In this document: positions 56,393-64,000 of the stretch, one piece after another
How the letters are laid out: each line of letters opens with the position of its first letter
How positions within the stretch are numbered: position 1 is the stretch's first letter
Assembly (NCBI GenBank): GCA_949285025.1
Contig: CASDXG010000096.1
Span: forward strand, 124,001 to 188,000
DNA length: 64,000 nt
Source: an uncultured Bacteroides sp.
GTDB lineage: Bacteria; Bacteroidota; Bacteroidia; Bacteroidales; Bacteroidaceae
Direction of reading: 5' to 3'
Notes under the pieces: model-generated
Told to the model about the DNA's origin: nothing
Databases searched by the model: none
Seen by the model: the letters and a program-made list of their open reading frames with translations, nothing else
Position numbers and translations under genes: made by a program

Positions 56393-56433
56393 AAAAGAGG
56401 CCATCTCAAGTCTATTTTGAGACAGCCTCTTTT
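56393..56433. terminator. Bidirectional terminator between the recombinase and the AAA gene
   Basis: AAAAGAGGC, internal CA loop and TCTCAA pair with TTGAGA, CA and GCCTCTTTT. Confidence 0.75.
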
Positions 56434-56434
56434 C

Positions 56435-59134
56435 TCATCTGCGGAATCCGATAGGAGCATGCTTGTGTGCAGTATCGGATATTTCGGTATGAAACTGTTG
56501 ATACGCAGTTTCTACATCGGATTGTTCGATAAGACGATATGATTCGGGACTTGTTTTTTGACCGGATTCTATAACACGGTCAGCCATAGCCGGAATTATT
56601 CCGTTGTGAATATACTGTTCTATCCATCGGGCATTGCTGAAGTTTTTGTCTTTCTTCCTCAGCTTTTCTTTTAGGATATTGAGGAGATGTTTTCCGGCCG
56701 CTTCGGTCAGTTCATAATTTTCTTTGCGGAGGCACGTATATGCAATTTGCATCAGTTCATCGGCTGTATAGTCGTTGAACCGGAAAGTATACGGAAAACG
56801 TCCTTTCAGCCCGGTGTTGCTTTCTAACAGACGCATCATTTCGGTCTCATATCCGGCTAATATGATGATCATATCCGGCTCTTTCTGTGACAGGACAGTC
56901 AGCAGAGATTCAATCACTCGATGGCCGTAATCTTTTCGGTCATCGGCTGAATCGCATAAAGTATAGGCTTCATCTATAAATAAGATGTTCCCTTGAGCCT
57001 GTGTCAGAATAGCTTGCATGTTTCTTTCTGTCTCACCGATAAATCGGCCTACTATCCGGCTTCTTTCCGTAACAATGACGTCTCCTTTCGATAACAATCC
57101 CAAAGCATGGAAAATCTTTCCGAGCATTTTTGCTACCGTTGTTTTTCCTGTACCCGGATTGCCGGTAAAAATCATGTGGTGGCTTCCCATGATTTTATGT
57201 GACAGCCCCATCTGATTTCTGACAGCGTTGAATTTTATTTGGTTGATCATGCTGCTTATGGTTTGTTTGATGTTCGACAGGCCTGTCATACTGTTGAGTT
57301 CTTTCATACTTTCTTCACAGCAGGATTCGGATGTCTGGAAGAACTTTATGTCGATATCTTCCGGCTTTATAGATGAAAGTTCTTCGGCATTTAATTTGTT
57401 TGCCGAGATGTTTTCCCGGAAAATACGCCTTTGGAATAGCGGAATGATTCCATCGTTTATAAATTCTTCGAGGCGTTTTTTATCCCATCTGTAATTATCT
57501 CCGTTGCTTTTCTGTGCGATGAGTTTTGAAACGAGGAAAGTTTCGGCTTCGGGTGAGAGGAACAAACCTTGTGCTTTCAGCATTCGTTGCATGTAATGTA
57601 TGGCATCTGCTGAGTTCAGGTGGCTTAATTTTATGCGGTTGGCAGGCGGGAAAAAGGATGCTATATCCGGAAACCTTTCAAAAAGCAAATTGATTTCCGA
57701 TTGGGTTCCGGTGATGAACAGCGCCCAATTGTTGCTTGTCTGCAGTTTCTTTTTGAAACGTGAGAGTATGACATTCCCGTTTTCCGATATTAAGGAGCGG
57801 ATGTGGTTCAAGCAGATTACGTTATCTTTAATGTCGGATAACAGCTCGGTTGTATCTTCATACGGGTCGACTGCATTCTTTGGCTCGGTTAATGTTTCTG
57901 CATCGACGGATGTGAAATTAGAAAATCCGCAAGCGATGTTTGCAAAACATTTCAAAAGATGGGGATCTGCCTCTGCTCCTTCCGTTTCGCAGATGAAATT
58001 CATGTTGCGATGGATTTCCGTGATGTTTGCTTTTTTGCGAAGACGGTTGAAAATCGTGTAACGGTAATATTCTAAGGCCTTGCGTTTTACTGATTCATGT
58101 CCGGTGATTTTCCTTAATATAGTCCATGAGAGTTTGTAAGTTTCATCGTTTTCAAGATGTTTGGCCATGAGGTATTCAGATGAGTTTTGGGGAATGATGT
58201 TCCCTTGTCCGTATTCTTCTGTGTTGGAGGATAATTGAAAATCTATCTTGTAGAACGGTTCGTTATTGTGTTCTACAATGCAGCAATATTTTCCAGGCAT
58301 CCAGATGAACGGAGATGAAATTGGGATTTTTATGTTCCGCTGTCCGGGAAATTCGGGAGAGGCGGTGAACAGGCTTTCCCCCATCAGAAATAATGATTGA
58401 TTGTAGCAACGGAGGCGGAATTCATCCCATTTTCCCGGCTTTTTGGTAAATGTCGAGGTTATAGTTACAATACCGGAGGTTTGTATCTTGTTTTTCATGG
58501 GGTAATGTATATGAATATTCTGTATTTGCGGGTGCGAAAGTTTGCTCCCGTTTGGAAGAATCCGGAAAGAGAATATCGTGTGATTTCCTGATTTTTCGAA
58601 TCTTATGTCGTTTTCGGGAGGAACGATATTCGTGATTAATAGGAAATATTCTCCCGCCGGTAATTGCCTGAGTTCTGAGGGAAAGTCGAAATATACATCG
58701 TTGTCGTAGGGCGTTTCTCTCCATTTGTACATGGCTTTTTTACGCTTCTTTTTGTAAAGGAATACATAGATGTCTTTATTATCGCTGTCGTCTGCCACCG
58801 ATGATAGGTTTTCTAATTCAAGATAGTCGGGAGATATGACACCGGAAAGGCAGACGAAGTTTTTCCCTTTTTCAGTTGTTTGCATAAGATCTTTTCCATA
58901 TAATAGGAACTTAGCCGTTTGGAAGGTATAGGAAGAGGCAGAATAGGCCGGTATCATATATTCGAATCCTTCCTTGATGAACGGGATGAACGGGAATGTT
59001 TTGCCGTTTTTCTCTTCTGTATCAAGGTGTTCTGATTGATAAGTGTCGTCAGAACAGCTCTGGATAAATGCATCAAGTTGTTTGTCGAACAGGTCTGTTT
59101 CTTTATCAAGATTGTTTTGTGTTTTTTCTGTCAT
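56435..59134 (-). CDS. Tandem AAA protein with one degenerate and one CbbX/SpoVK-like AAA domain
   Basis: 899 residues, no signal peptide or membrane segment. Residues 1-310 look beta-rich (IHYPMKNKIQTSGIVTITST, IPISSPFIWMPGKYCCIVEH) and I do not recognise them. About 340-575 is a decayed AAA domain: no Walker A, a Walker-B-like NVICLNHI lacking the acidic pair, a sensor-1-like LFITGT and a helical lid RLEEFINDGIIPLF. Residues 612-880 are a complete AAA+ domain of the CbbX/SpoVK type: Walker A GNPGTGKT (658-665), Walker B ILFIDEA (717-723), sensor-1 ILAGY, Arg finger region GLKGRF and sensor-2 SNAR. The lids of both copies share NDGIIP/HNGIIP. Probably a hexameric remodelling ATPase; its client is unknown. 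Confidence 0.85.
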   Translation of the reverse strand: MTEKTQNNLDKETDLFDKQLDAFIQSCSDDTYQSEHLDTEEKNGKTFPFIPFIKEGFEYMIPAYSASSYTFQTAKFLLYGKDLMQTTEKGKNFVCLSGVISPDYLELENLSSVADDSDNKDIYVFLYKKKRKKAMYKWRETPYDNDVYFDFPSELRQLPAGEYFLLITNIVPPENDIRFEKSGNHTIFSFRILPNGSKLSHPQIQNIHIHYPMKNKIQTSGIVTITSTFTKKPGKWDEFRLRCYNQSLFLMGESLFTASPEFPGQRNIKIPISSPFIWMPGKYCCIVEHNNEPFYKIDFQLSSNTEEYGQGNIIPQNSSEYLMAKHLENDETYKLSWTILRKITGHESVKRKALEYYRYTIFNRLRKKANITEIHRNMNFICETEGAEADPHLLKCFANIACGFSNFTSVDAETLTEPKNAVDPYEDTTELLSDIKDNVICLNHIRSLISENGNVILSRFKKKLQTSNNWALFITGTQSEINLLFERFPDIASFFPPANRIKLSHLNSADAIHYMQRMLKAQGLFLSPEAETFLVSKLIAQKSNGDNYRWDKKRLEEFINDGIIPLFQRRIFRENISANKLNAEELSSIKPEDIDIKFFQTSESCCEESMKELNSMTGLSNIKQTISSMINQIKFNAVRNQMGLSHKIMGSHHMIFTGNPGTGKTTVAKMLGKIFHALGLLSKGDVIVTERSRIVGRFIGETERNMQAILTQAQGNILFIDEAYTLCDSADDRKDYGHRVIESLLTVLSQKEPDMIIILAGYETEMMRLLESNTGLKGRFPYTFRFNDYTADELMQIAYTCLRKENYELTEAAGKHLLNILKEKLRKKDKNFSNARWIEQYIHNGIIPAMADRVIESGQKTSPESYRLIEQSDVETAYQQFHTEISDTAHKHAPIGFRR

Positions 59135-59458
59135 AACTATAAAATTTTAGAAGTTTTGGAAAAATAATATTCCCGAATGTGTTTGTTACGGGAAAGGATG
59201 TAGAAAAACGCACCAGAAAGAAGTCTTTTCTGATGAAATAGATTAATGTTAGAAAAATGAATGATGGGGTGATACGAAGAAATTCTCTTTGACTTATAAA
59301 AATATTATTCCTTAGTCAAAGAGTGTTCAATAAGTCAAAGAACACGACATAATACTCCCTCTTCGGCCTAATGTCGTAAGCCGATGAAAGTAATTACATT
59401 CGTCTTCTTTGTTCTTGATTCTATAAATTATGACATTTCATGCGTCTTTCATTTGATG
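59135..59458 (-). promoter_or_regulatory. Long structured 5' leader of the AAA gene
   Basis: About 320 bases between the promoter and the ATG without a gene. It contains three copies of a TCTTTGACT core: two in the sense of transcription (59330-59341, 59314-59323) and one inverted (59285-59297). The inverted copy can pair with either sense copy (12 bp with the first, 10 bp with the second). GTGTTC/GAACAC (59323-59345) and ACGACAT/ATGTCGT (59344-59377) form further hairpins, the latter excluding CGGC/GCCG (59364-59383). This pattern suggests a regulated leader; no known riboswitch class is recognised. Confidence 0.5.
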
Positions 59459-59490
59459 CAAAGGTATATAACAATTCTTTTGCGCGCAAA
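59459..59490 (-). promoter_or_regulatory. Promoter of the AAA gene
   Basis: TTTG (59490-59487), 20 bases, then TACCTTTG (59466-59459) on the minus strand: a full match to the Bacteroides consensus. Confidence 0.7.
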
Positions 59491-59595
59491 TTTTTTAAAG
59501 AAATTACATCGGTGCTTTTTTATTCTCTTTTTGTCATAAAGAAAAAGCGTGTTCTTTTTATGTGAAGATAATGTTCTTTTGGATAATAAGTCAAG

Positions 59596-60840
59596 TTATT
59601 CTGCGGATAGAATGTCGTTCCATCCGGCAGCATAATACCAGGCAATGGAATTGGCGTAGTAATAGTTCCATGATAAGTTTTCGTTGTAGAACGGATCGTA
59701 CATGCCGATTCCACAGAAGCGGTTTCCTTCAATTACAACATCGTTGAATGCATATTGTCTTCCGCTCAGACAACTTTTTGCAATAACTGTTTCATCAATT
59801 GCATCTTGAATCGTGGAGGGGATGATTCCACCGTTCAGCTCTTTAAAGAAGTCGCCGAGATCCAGTGAGAAATAGCGGTAAGATCCTGCACCATATTGCT
59901 GCACCTTGTCGTTGTAAAAATCAAATGTAGGAAGAATATCTTTATATGCCGCCAATACTTGTTTTACATTTAATGCAAATCTTTCCATCTTTGAACAGTC
60001 GAAAGCCGCACAAGTGCCCCATAATCTTTGCTCTCTATAGAAAGAAATGAAGTCATCGCAAATTTTTTGGAAGTCGGGATTTTCTTCATAAAGTTCGGAC
60101 ATGAAGAGGTGATAGGGGAAGCCAAAGACCGATGTTTCCATCACGGAGGCAATGCAGTAATTCGTTACATTGCGAAGTTCGTAACAGACTTCGGCTGTTC
60201 CCATCATGCAGGCATCAAATAAAATAAAGTCTATCTTTCCATAAGGAAAAGCTTGTTTGATGGCATTTGCCATGTCGGGGATGTCGATGGATTGTGCATT
60301 ATCATCGCCGAATGCAAAGGTTTGTATTTGTTGGGCCGGTAACCAACTTGAGGCATGCGAGCCGAAAATGATGCCGAATTGGGTTGTAGTAGACAATATG
60401 CGCATGTCATTTAACACGGTTTGCATGATCTCCGGATCGGTTGCCGTATGGTTTACATCAGGATAAGTACGTACGATTTCAGCTTCTTGCAAGATGTTAT
60501 TCAAGTTATAGCCGTTATTCACGGCTTTTCGTCCGTTAATATTGCCATATCCGTCAGTTTCATAGCGCATGATTGTCGGTTCATTAAAGAATGAATCGTT
60601 TTGCGATGGTCTGTAATAAATAAGTAATGTACACGAATCTTTCATATTTGCCAATCCGGTATACATCCATGTTATATTCTCTTTCAAGTAATTGTCCAGA
60701 TCGGTTTCTGACTTATTGTTTGCGATAAGATAAGCTAAAATGGTCCGGTTGCTCCGTTGTGCGTATTCACGCTCAGGTATTTCATTTGAGCATGAAGCCA
60801 GAATTACTATGAAAAGGATGTATGATAAGATTCGTTTCAT
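59596..60840 (-). CDS. C11 (clostripain-like) cysteine protease lipoprotein
   Basis: 414 residues with a lipoprotein signal and lipid Cys at residue 17 (VILASCS), so it is periplasmic or surface-anchored. The C11 catalytic dyad is visible: His162 in FGSHASSW and Cys211 in LFDACMMG. Further family blocks are RTILAYLIANN and SVMETSVFGFPYHLF. C11 proteases cleave after Arg or Lys and some activate other secreted proteins. It starts 5 bases after a small secreted-protein gene, forming a two-gene operon. It lies upstream of the AAA gene on the same strand but a separate promoter divides them. Confidence 0.88.
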   Translation of the reverse strand: MKRILSYILFIVILASCSNEIPEREYAQRSNRTILAYLIANNKSETDLDNYLKENITWMYTGLANMKDSCTLLIYYRPSQNDSFFNEPTIMRYETDGYGNINGRKAVNNGYNLNNILQEAEIVRTYPDVNHTATDPEIMQTVLNDMRILSTTTQFGIIFGSHASSWLPAQQIQTFAFGDDNAQSIDIPDMANAIKQAFPYGKIDFILFDACMMGTAEVCYELRNVTNYCIASVMETSVFGFPYHLFMSELYEENPDFQKICDDFISFYREQRLWGTCAAFDCSKMERFALNVKQVLAAYKDILPTFDFYNDKVQQYGAGSYRYFSLDLGDFFKELNGGIIPSTIQDAIDETVIAKSCLSGRQYAFNDVVIEGNRFCGIGMYDPFYNENLSWNYYYANSIAWYYAAGWNDILSAE

Positions 60841-60845
60841 AAGGA

Positions 60846-61247
60846 TTAATATACTTCGGCTTTTTTAAATTTAAATGTAGAATCGACATCTTTTATTACG
60901 ATGTTCTTGTTCTTTTGATATTTTTGCCGAATTTTATTCATTTGTTTTTGAAGACTTTTTTTCTTTTTGCTGAAATAAACCAGGCAGGTGCGGTCTTTCC
61001 CATTTCCTGTATCCTCTAAGAAATATTTTAGTTGATTGCTGTATTGTGCTCGTCCGGATAATAAATATTTGTTGTAAAGGGTGGCACTGTCGACATACTG
61101 GATATCGGTAAAGAATACTAAAGAATCGGTGAATGATGCAGCCATTCCGGCAATATATAAACCTTTTGGCGTTTTAGGTTTTTTGCTTAGAGCCGGTAAT
61201 ACGAGAATGACTCCGAGTAGTAAGCAGACTAATTTTAGGTATCGCAT
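60846..61247 (-). CDS. Small exported protein upstream of the C11 protease
   Basis: 133 residues from ATG 61247, starting at a signal peptide (YLKLVCLLLGVILVLPALS). The mature part is short, ends in a Lys-rich segment (FSKKKKSLQKQMNKIRQKYQKNKN) and has no recognised domain. The many Lys/Arg residues fit the cleavage preference of C11 proteases, but that is inference. The first gene of the operon with the protease. Confidence 0.68.
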   Translation of the reverse strand: MRYLKLVCLLLGVILVLPALSKKPKTPKGLYIAGMAASFTDSLVFFTDIQYVDSATLYNKYLLSGRAQYSNQLKYFLEDTGNGKDRTCLVYFSKKKKSLQKQMNKIRQKYQKNKNIVIKDVDSTFKFKKAEVY

Positions 61248-61274
61248 GTCTAAATGATTAATTGTATAATGTGG

Positions 61275-61282
61275 CAAAAGTA
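61275..61282 (-). promoter_or_regulatory. -7 element of the C11 operon
   Basis: TACTTTTG on the minus strand, 28 bases before ATG 61247. Confidence 0.5.
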
Positions 61283-61348
61283 AACATTAAAAGGAAAATA
61301 AGAAAGAAGTCATTGCTAATTAACAAAGAAAAACATCGTTTTAAAAAG

Positions 61349-61394
61349 AAAAGAGATACAGAAACAAGCGGAAAATCTTATCTGTATCTCTTTT
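61349..61394 (-). terminator. rpoD terminator
   Basis: AAAAGAGATACAGA and TCTGTATCTCTTTT form a 14-bp perfect stem with an 18-base loop. On the minus strand a T-rich tract follows. Confidence 0.75.
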
Positions 61395-61420
61395 CTTTTT
61401 TTTGTATTTAAGGTGTTGTT

Positions 61421-62281
61421 TTATCCTAAATAAGACTTTAGTAGTTTGCTTCGGGAGTTTTGTCTGAGTCGTCTTATCGCCTTTTCTTTAATCTGACGTA
61501 CCCTTTCCCGTGTAAGACCGAACTTGTCTCCTATTTCTTCTAATGTCATCTCTTGTGTGTTGATACCGAAGAACATTTGGATAATGTCCTTTTCTCTTTC
61601 CGTTAAGGTTGAGAGAGCTCTGTCAATTTCTTTCGAAAGAGATTCATTGACTAAAGAACGATCTGCCATAGGGGAGTCGTCGTTTACGAGAACATCCAAG
61701 AGGCTATTGTCTTCTCCTTCTACGAAAGGTGCATCAACTGATATGTGTCTTCCTGAAACTTTTAACGTGTCTGATATCTTATCAACGGGGATATCTAATT
61801 CATCTGCCAGTTCTTCAGATGATGGGCGACGCTCATTTTCTTGTTCAAATTTCGAGAAAGCTTTGCTAATTTTATTCAGCGATCCTACCTGATTCAAGGG
61901 TAAACGAACAATTCTTGATTGCTCGGCCAATGCTTGAAGAATCGATTGACGAATCCACCAAACGGCGTAACTGATGAATTTGAATCCACGAGTTTCATCA
62001 AATTTTTCTGCGGCTTTAATCAAGCCTAAGTTACCTTCATTTATTAAGTCGGGAAGGCTTAATCCTTGATTCTGGTATTGTTTAGCAACAGAAACAACAA
62101 AACGTAAGTTTGCACGCGTAAGTTTCTCTAAAGCTGCGCGGTCGCCTTTACGGATACGTTGTGCGAGTTCTACCTCTTCATCCACTGTAATCAGGTCTTC
62201 CCGCCCGATTTCTTGTAAATATTTGTCTAAAGAAGCACTCTCACGATTCGTGATACTTTTGGTAATCTTTAATTGTCTCAT
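61421..62281 (-). CDS. rpoD: Primary RNA polymerase sigma factor, Bacteroides type
   Basis: 286 residues, short because region 1.1 is missing, as usual in Bacteroidota. Region 1.2 ([13 protein letters not shown]), region 2 ([48 protein letters not shown]), region 3 ([10 protein letters not shown]) and region 4 with the helix-turn-helix [20 protein letters not shown] are all present. It directs RNA polymerase to the TTTG/TAnnTTTG promoters seen across this window. Transcribed alone. Confidence 0.95.
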   Translation of the reverse strand: MRQLKITKSITNRESASLDKYLQEIGREDLITVDEEVELAQRIRKGDRAALEKLTRANLRFVVSVAKQYQNQGLSLPDLINEGNLGLIKAAEKFDETRGFKFISYAVWWIRQSILQALAEQSRIVRLPLNQVGSLNKISKAFSKFEQENERRPSSEELADELDIPVDKISDTLKVSGRHISVDAPFVEGEDNSLLDVLVNDDSPMADRSLVNESLSKEIDRALSTLTEREKDIIQMFFGINTQEMTLEEIGDKFGLTRERVRQIKEKAIRRLRQNSRSKLLKSYLG

Positions 62282-62304
62282 TTCCTATAACGCAATTTGA
62301 GTTA

Positions 62305-62312
62305 CAAAGTTA
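62305..62312 (-). promoter_or_regulatory. rpoD -7 element
   Basis: TAACTTTG on the minus strand, 24 bases before the rpoD ATG. Confidence 0.5.
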
Positions 62313-62372
62313 CGAATAATATTTTAATAAGATGTCGTTTGTTTAAGGAATATTAAAACAAATTATCTATAT

Positions 62373-63464
62373 TCAGTCTTGAAAATCTAATTTAAGTTGT
62401 ATCCATTTTGATTCAGGGATTAAAGCGATTTCTTCTTTTGGGTTGGATATGGCAAGGCCTAAAAGGCGGATGGGATGTTGGTTGTAGTCGATGTCCTTTA
62501 ATAGTTGTTTCGCCAGTGGAAGGATATCATTTAGTGTTTTCAGCTGTTTGTTACTGCTTATGCTGCGGGTTATTTGAGTGAAGTCATGAAATTTTACTTT
62601 TATTGTGAGCGTATGCCCTTGAAAGTTTTTCTTTTTTAACCGTTCGGTAAGTTCGCATGCGACATGATAAAGTTCGATAATGACTGAAGATTTAAGGGAA
62701 ACATCTTTTTCCAGAGTGTGTTCGCATCCGATGGATTTTCGGATGCGTGCCGGTTCGACAATGCGGTTGTCGATTCCCCTTGCAAAATCGTAGTACATAT
62801 TTCCTGCTTTTCCAAACTGTCTTATCAGCATTTCGCGTGAACAATTACGTAGGCTTCCCCCATTGTATATGCCTAAAGAATGCATTTTTTTTGCAGTGAC
62901 AGACCCAATGCCCCAAAAAGATTCGATGGGAAGGGTGGTTATGAATTGATATGCTTGGTCGGGGTGTATGGTACAGAGTCCGTCAGGCTTGCGGAAATCT
63001 GATGCGATTTTTGCAAGAAACTTGTTATAGGATACTCCGGCAGATGCAATTAAATGAAGTTCGTTCCGGATGCGTGATTTTATTTCTTTGGCGATATTAA
63101 CGGCAAGTTCTATATTTTTTTTGTTTTCTGTAACATCAAGAAAGGCCTCGTCTAAGGAAAGAGGTTCTATTAAGTCTGTGTAGTCGTGGAATATTTCGTA
63201 AATCTGCGCTGAGATCTTTTTATAAACATCCATGCGTCCTTCGATAAAAATCAGTTCGGGGCATAATTTTTTTGCCCGTATTGACGGCATGGCAGAACGT
63301 ACTCCGTATTTACGCGCTTCATAACTTGCTGCTGCAACGACTCCGCGTTTGTCTGCATGTCCGACGGCAATTGGTTTCCCTTTTAGGGTCGGATTGTCGC
63401 GTTGTTCTACGGAAGCATAAAAAGCATCCATGTCGATATGGATAATTTTACGCAGTTTACTCAT
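62373..63464 (-). CDS. dinB: DNA polymerase IV
   Basis: Y-family translesion polymerase of 363 residues. Catalytic motifs are HIDMDAFYASVEQRD at the N-terminus and SLDEAFLDVT in the palm; the little finger follows. The in-frame extension to 63695 is rejected because it would run through the promoter and the divergent tsaC gene; ATG 63464 matches the family start MSKLRKIIHIDMD. No LexA-like operator is recognised. Confidence 0.95.
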   Translation of the reverse strand: MSKLRKIIHIDMDAFYASVEQRDNPTLKGKPIAVGHADKRGVVAAASYEARKYGVRSAMPSIRAKKLCPELIFIEGRMDVYKKISAQIYEIFHDYTDLIEPLSLDEAFLDVTENKKNIELAVNIAKEIKSRIRNELHLIASAGVSYNKFLAKIASDFRKPDGLCTIHPDQAYQFITTLPIESFWGIGSVTAKKMHSLGIYNGGSLRNCSREMLIRQFGKAGNMYYDFARGIDNRIVEPARIRKSIGCEHTLEKDVSLKSSVIIELYHVACELTERLKKKNFQGHTLTIKVKFHDFTQITRSISSNKQLKTLNDILPLAKQLLKDIDYNQHPIRLLGLAISNPKEEIALIPESKWIQLKLDFQD

Positions 63465-63481
63465 AAGATTTCCTTTTACTG

Positions 63482-63530
63482 CAAAAGTAATGAAACTTTT
63501 TTGTGTACTCACAAAACATTTGTATTTTTG
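63482..63530. promoter_or_regulatory. Interlocked divergent promoters of dinB and tsaC
   Basis: Plus strand: TTTG (63500-63503), 19 bases, TATTTTTG (63523-63530) for tsaC. Minus strand: TACTTTTG (63489-63482) for dinB, with TTTG (63515-63512) 22 bases upstream. The two share the same 49 bases. Confidence 0.6.
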
Positions 63531-63554
63531 TCCGAATCCTAAAATTTGGGAGAA

Positions 63555-64000
63555 ATGATGATTGATGAAGTAAAAAAAGCCTGTGAAGTGTTGCAGAGAG
63601 GAGGCGTAATTTTGTATCCGACCGATACCGTGTGGGGAATTGGATGCGATGCGACGAATGAGGAAGCCGTGAAAAAAGTTTATGAAATAAAGCATCGGGC
63701 AGACAGCAAAGCGATGTTGGTCTTGGTTGATTCTCCTGTAAAAATAGATTTTTATGTCAAAGAGGTTCCGGAAGTGGCGTGGGATTTGATAGAGTTTTCT
63801 ACCAGACCATTGACCATTATTTATGATGGAGCGCGGAATTTGGCATCGAATTTATTGGCAGACGATGGCAGCGTGGGTATCCGTGTTACGGATGAATCTT
63901 TTTCTAAACAGTTGTGTTTCCGTTTTCGTAAGGCCATTGTTTCCACATCGGCCAATGTCAGTGGTCAACCGGCACCGGCAGTCTTTAGTGAGATAAGCGA
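63555..64000 (+). CDS. tsaC: Sua5/YciO/YrdC family threonylcarbamoyl-AMP synthase (3' end outside window)
   Basis: Makes threonylcarbamoyl-AMP for t6A37 modification of ANN-decoding tRNAs. I translated the first 148 codons from ATG 63555 (a second ATG follows directly). They show the family blocks GGVILYPTDTVWGIGCDA, KHRADSKAMLVLV, STRPLTIIYDGARN, GSVGIRVT and STSANVSGQPAP. Divergent from dinB. Confidence 0.9.
   Translation, partial: MMIDEVKKACEVLQRGGVILYPTDTVWGIGCDATNEEAVKKVYEIKHRADSKAMLVLVDSPVKIDFYVKEVPEVAWDLIEFSTRPLTIIYDGARNLASNLLADDGSVGIRVTDESFSKQLCFRFRKAIVSTSANVSGQPAPAVFSEIS

Noticed and set aside
55288..61282. Integrated conjugative element or prophage
   Set aside because: No relaxase, transfer, phage structural or att-at-tRNA signals; the recombinase stands alone among separately promoted genes.
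62373..63695. 440-residue version of dinB
   Set aside because: The extra 77 residues are not polymerase-like and cross the dinB promoter and the divergent tsaC gene.

Overview
The window is a 64 kb piece of a Bacteroidales chromosome (phylum Bacteroidota). The evidence is the repeated promoter -7 element TAnnTTTG, sometimes with TTTG 19-20 bases upstream; a short primary sigma factor of the Bacteroides type; fimbrillin-type lipoproteins; DUF3822, DUF4924 and DUF4186 proteins; nspC; and the gene order LysE exporter - DUF4924 - rfbD - prfC. I cannot name the genus from the sequence alone. Most of the window is ordinary core chromosome, with no rRNA operon, IS element, CRISPR array or prophage.

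Layout. 0-6.4 kb: a cell-wall M23 peptidase (cut by the window start) divergent from alaS, then a large secreted putative glycan-active protein whose reading frame is broken by a -1 shift at an A6 run. 6.5-16 kb: RecD-like helicase, a small-gene/DUF3822/rsmD operon, a TonB-receptor-like protein followed by cardiolipin synthase, and aroB. 16.3-20 kb: an RNA-rich stretch with tRNA-Ser, a Gly-Leu-Leu-Gly tRNA cluster, ribE, a YihY-type membrane protein and rnpB. 20-31 kb: HtrA protease, DUF4186/DMT exporter, Nramp and MATE transporters, a HAD phosphatase, the panB-MFS-ettA run and a barrel-only Omp85-like protein. 32-36 kb: two fimbrillin-like lipoproteins and a second MATE. 36-53 kb: uvrD-nspC, pepT-gcvT, a SIMPL protein, a CPA2 antiporter, purL, and the LysE/DUF4924/rfbD/prfC run. 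53-61 kb is the most accessory-looking part: a GH20 hexosaminidase lipoprotein, a solitary Bacteroides-type tyrosine recombinase, an 899-residue protein with a dead and a live AAA domain behind a long structured leader, and a C11 (clostripain-like) lipoprotein protease with a small secreted partner. 61-64 kb: rpoD, dinB and the start of a Sua5/TsaC gene.

Several convergent gene pairs are separated by long, nearly perfect hairpins that should terminate transcription from both sides. The longest is a 63-base palindrome between the antiporter and purL. The best candidates for something undescribed are the tandem AAA protein with its leader of mutually exclusive stem-loops, the neighbouring recombinase with a core-site-like inverted repeat, and the C11 protease pair immediately upstream.
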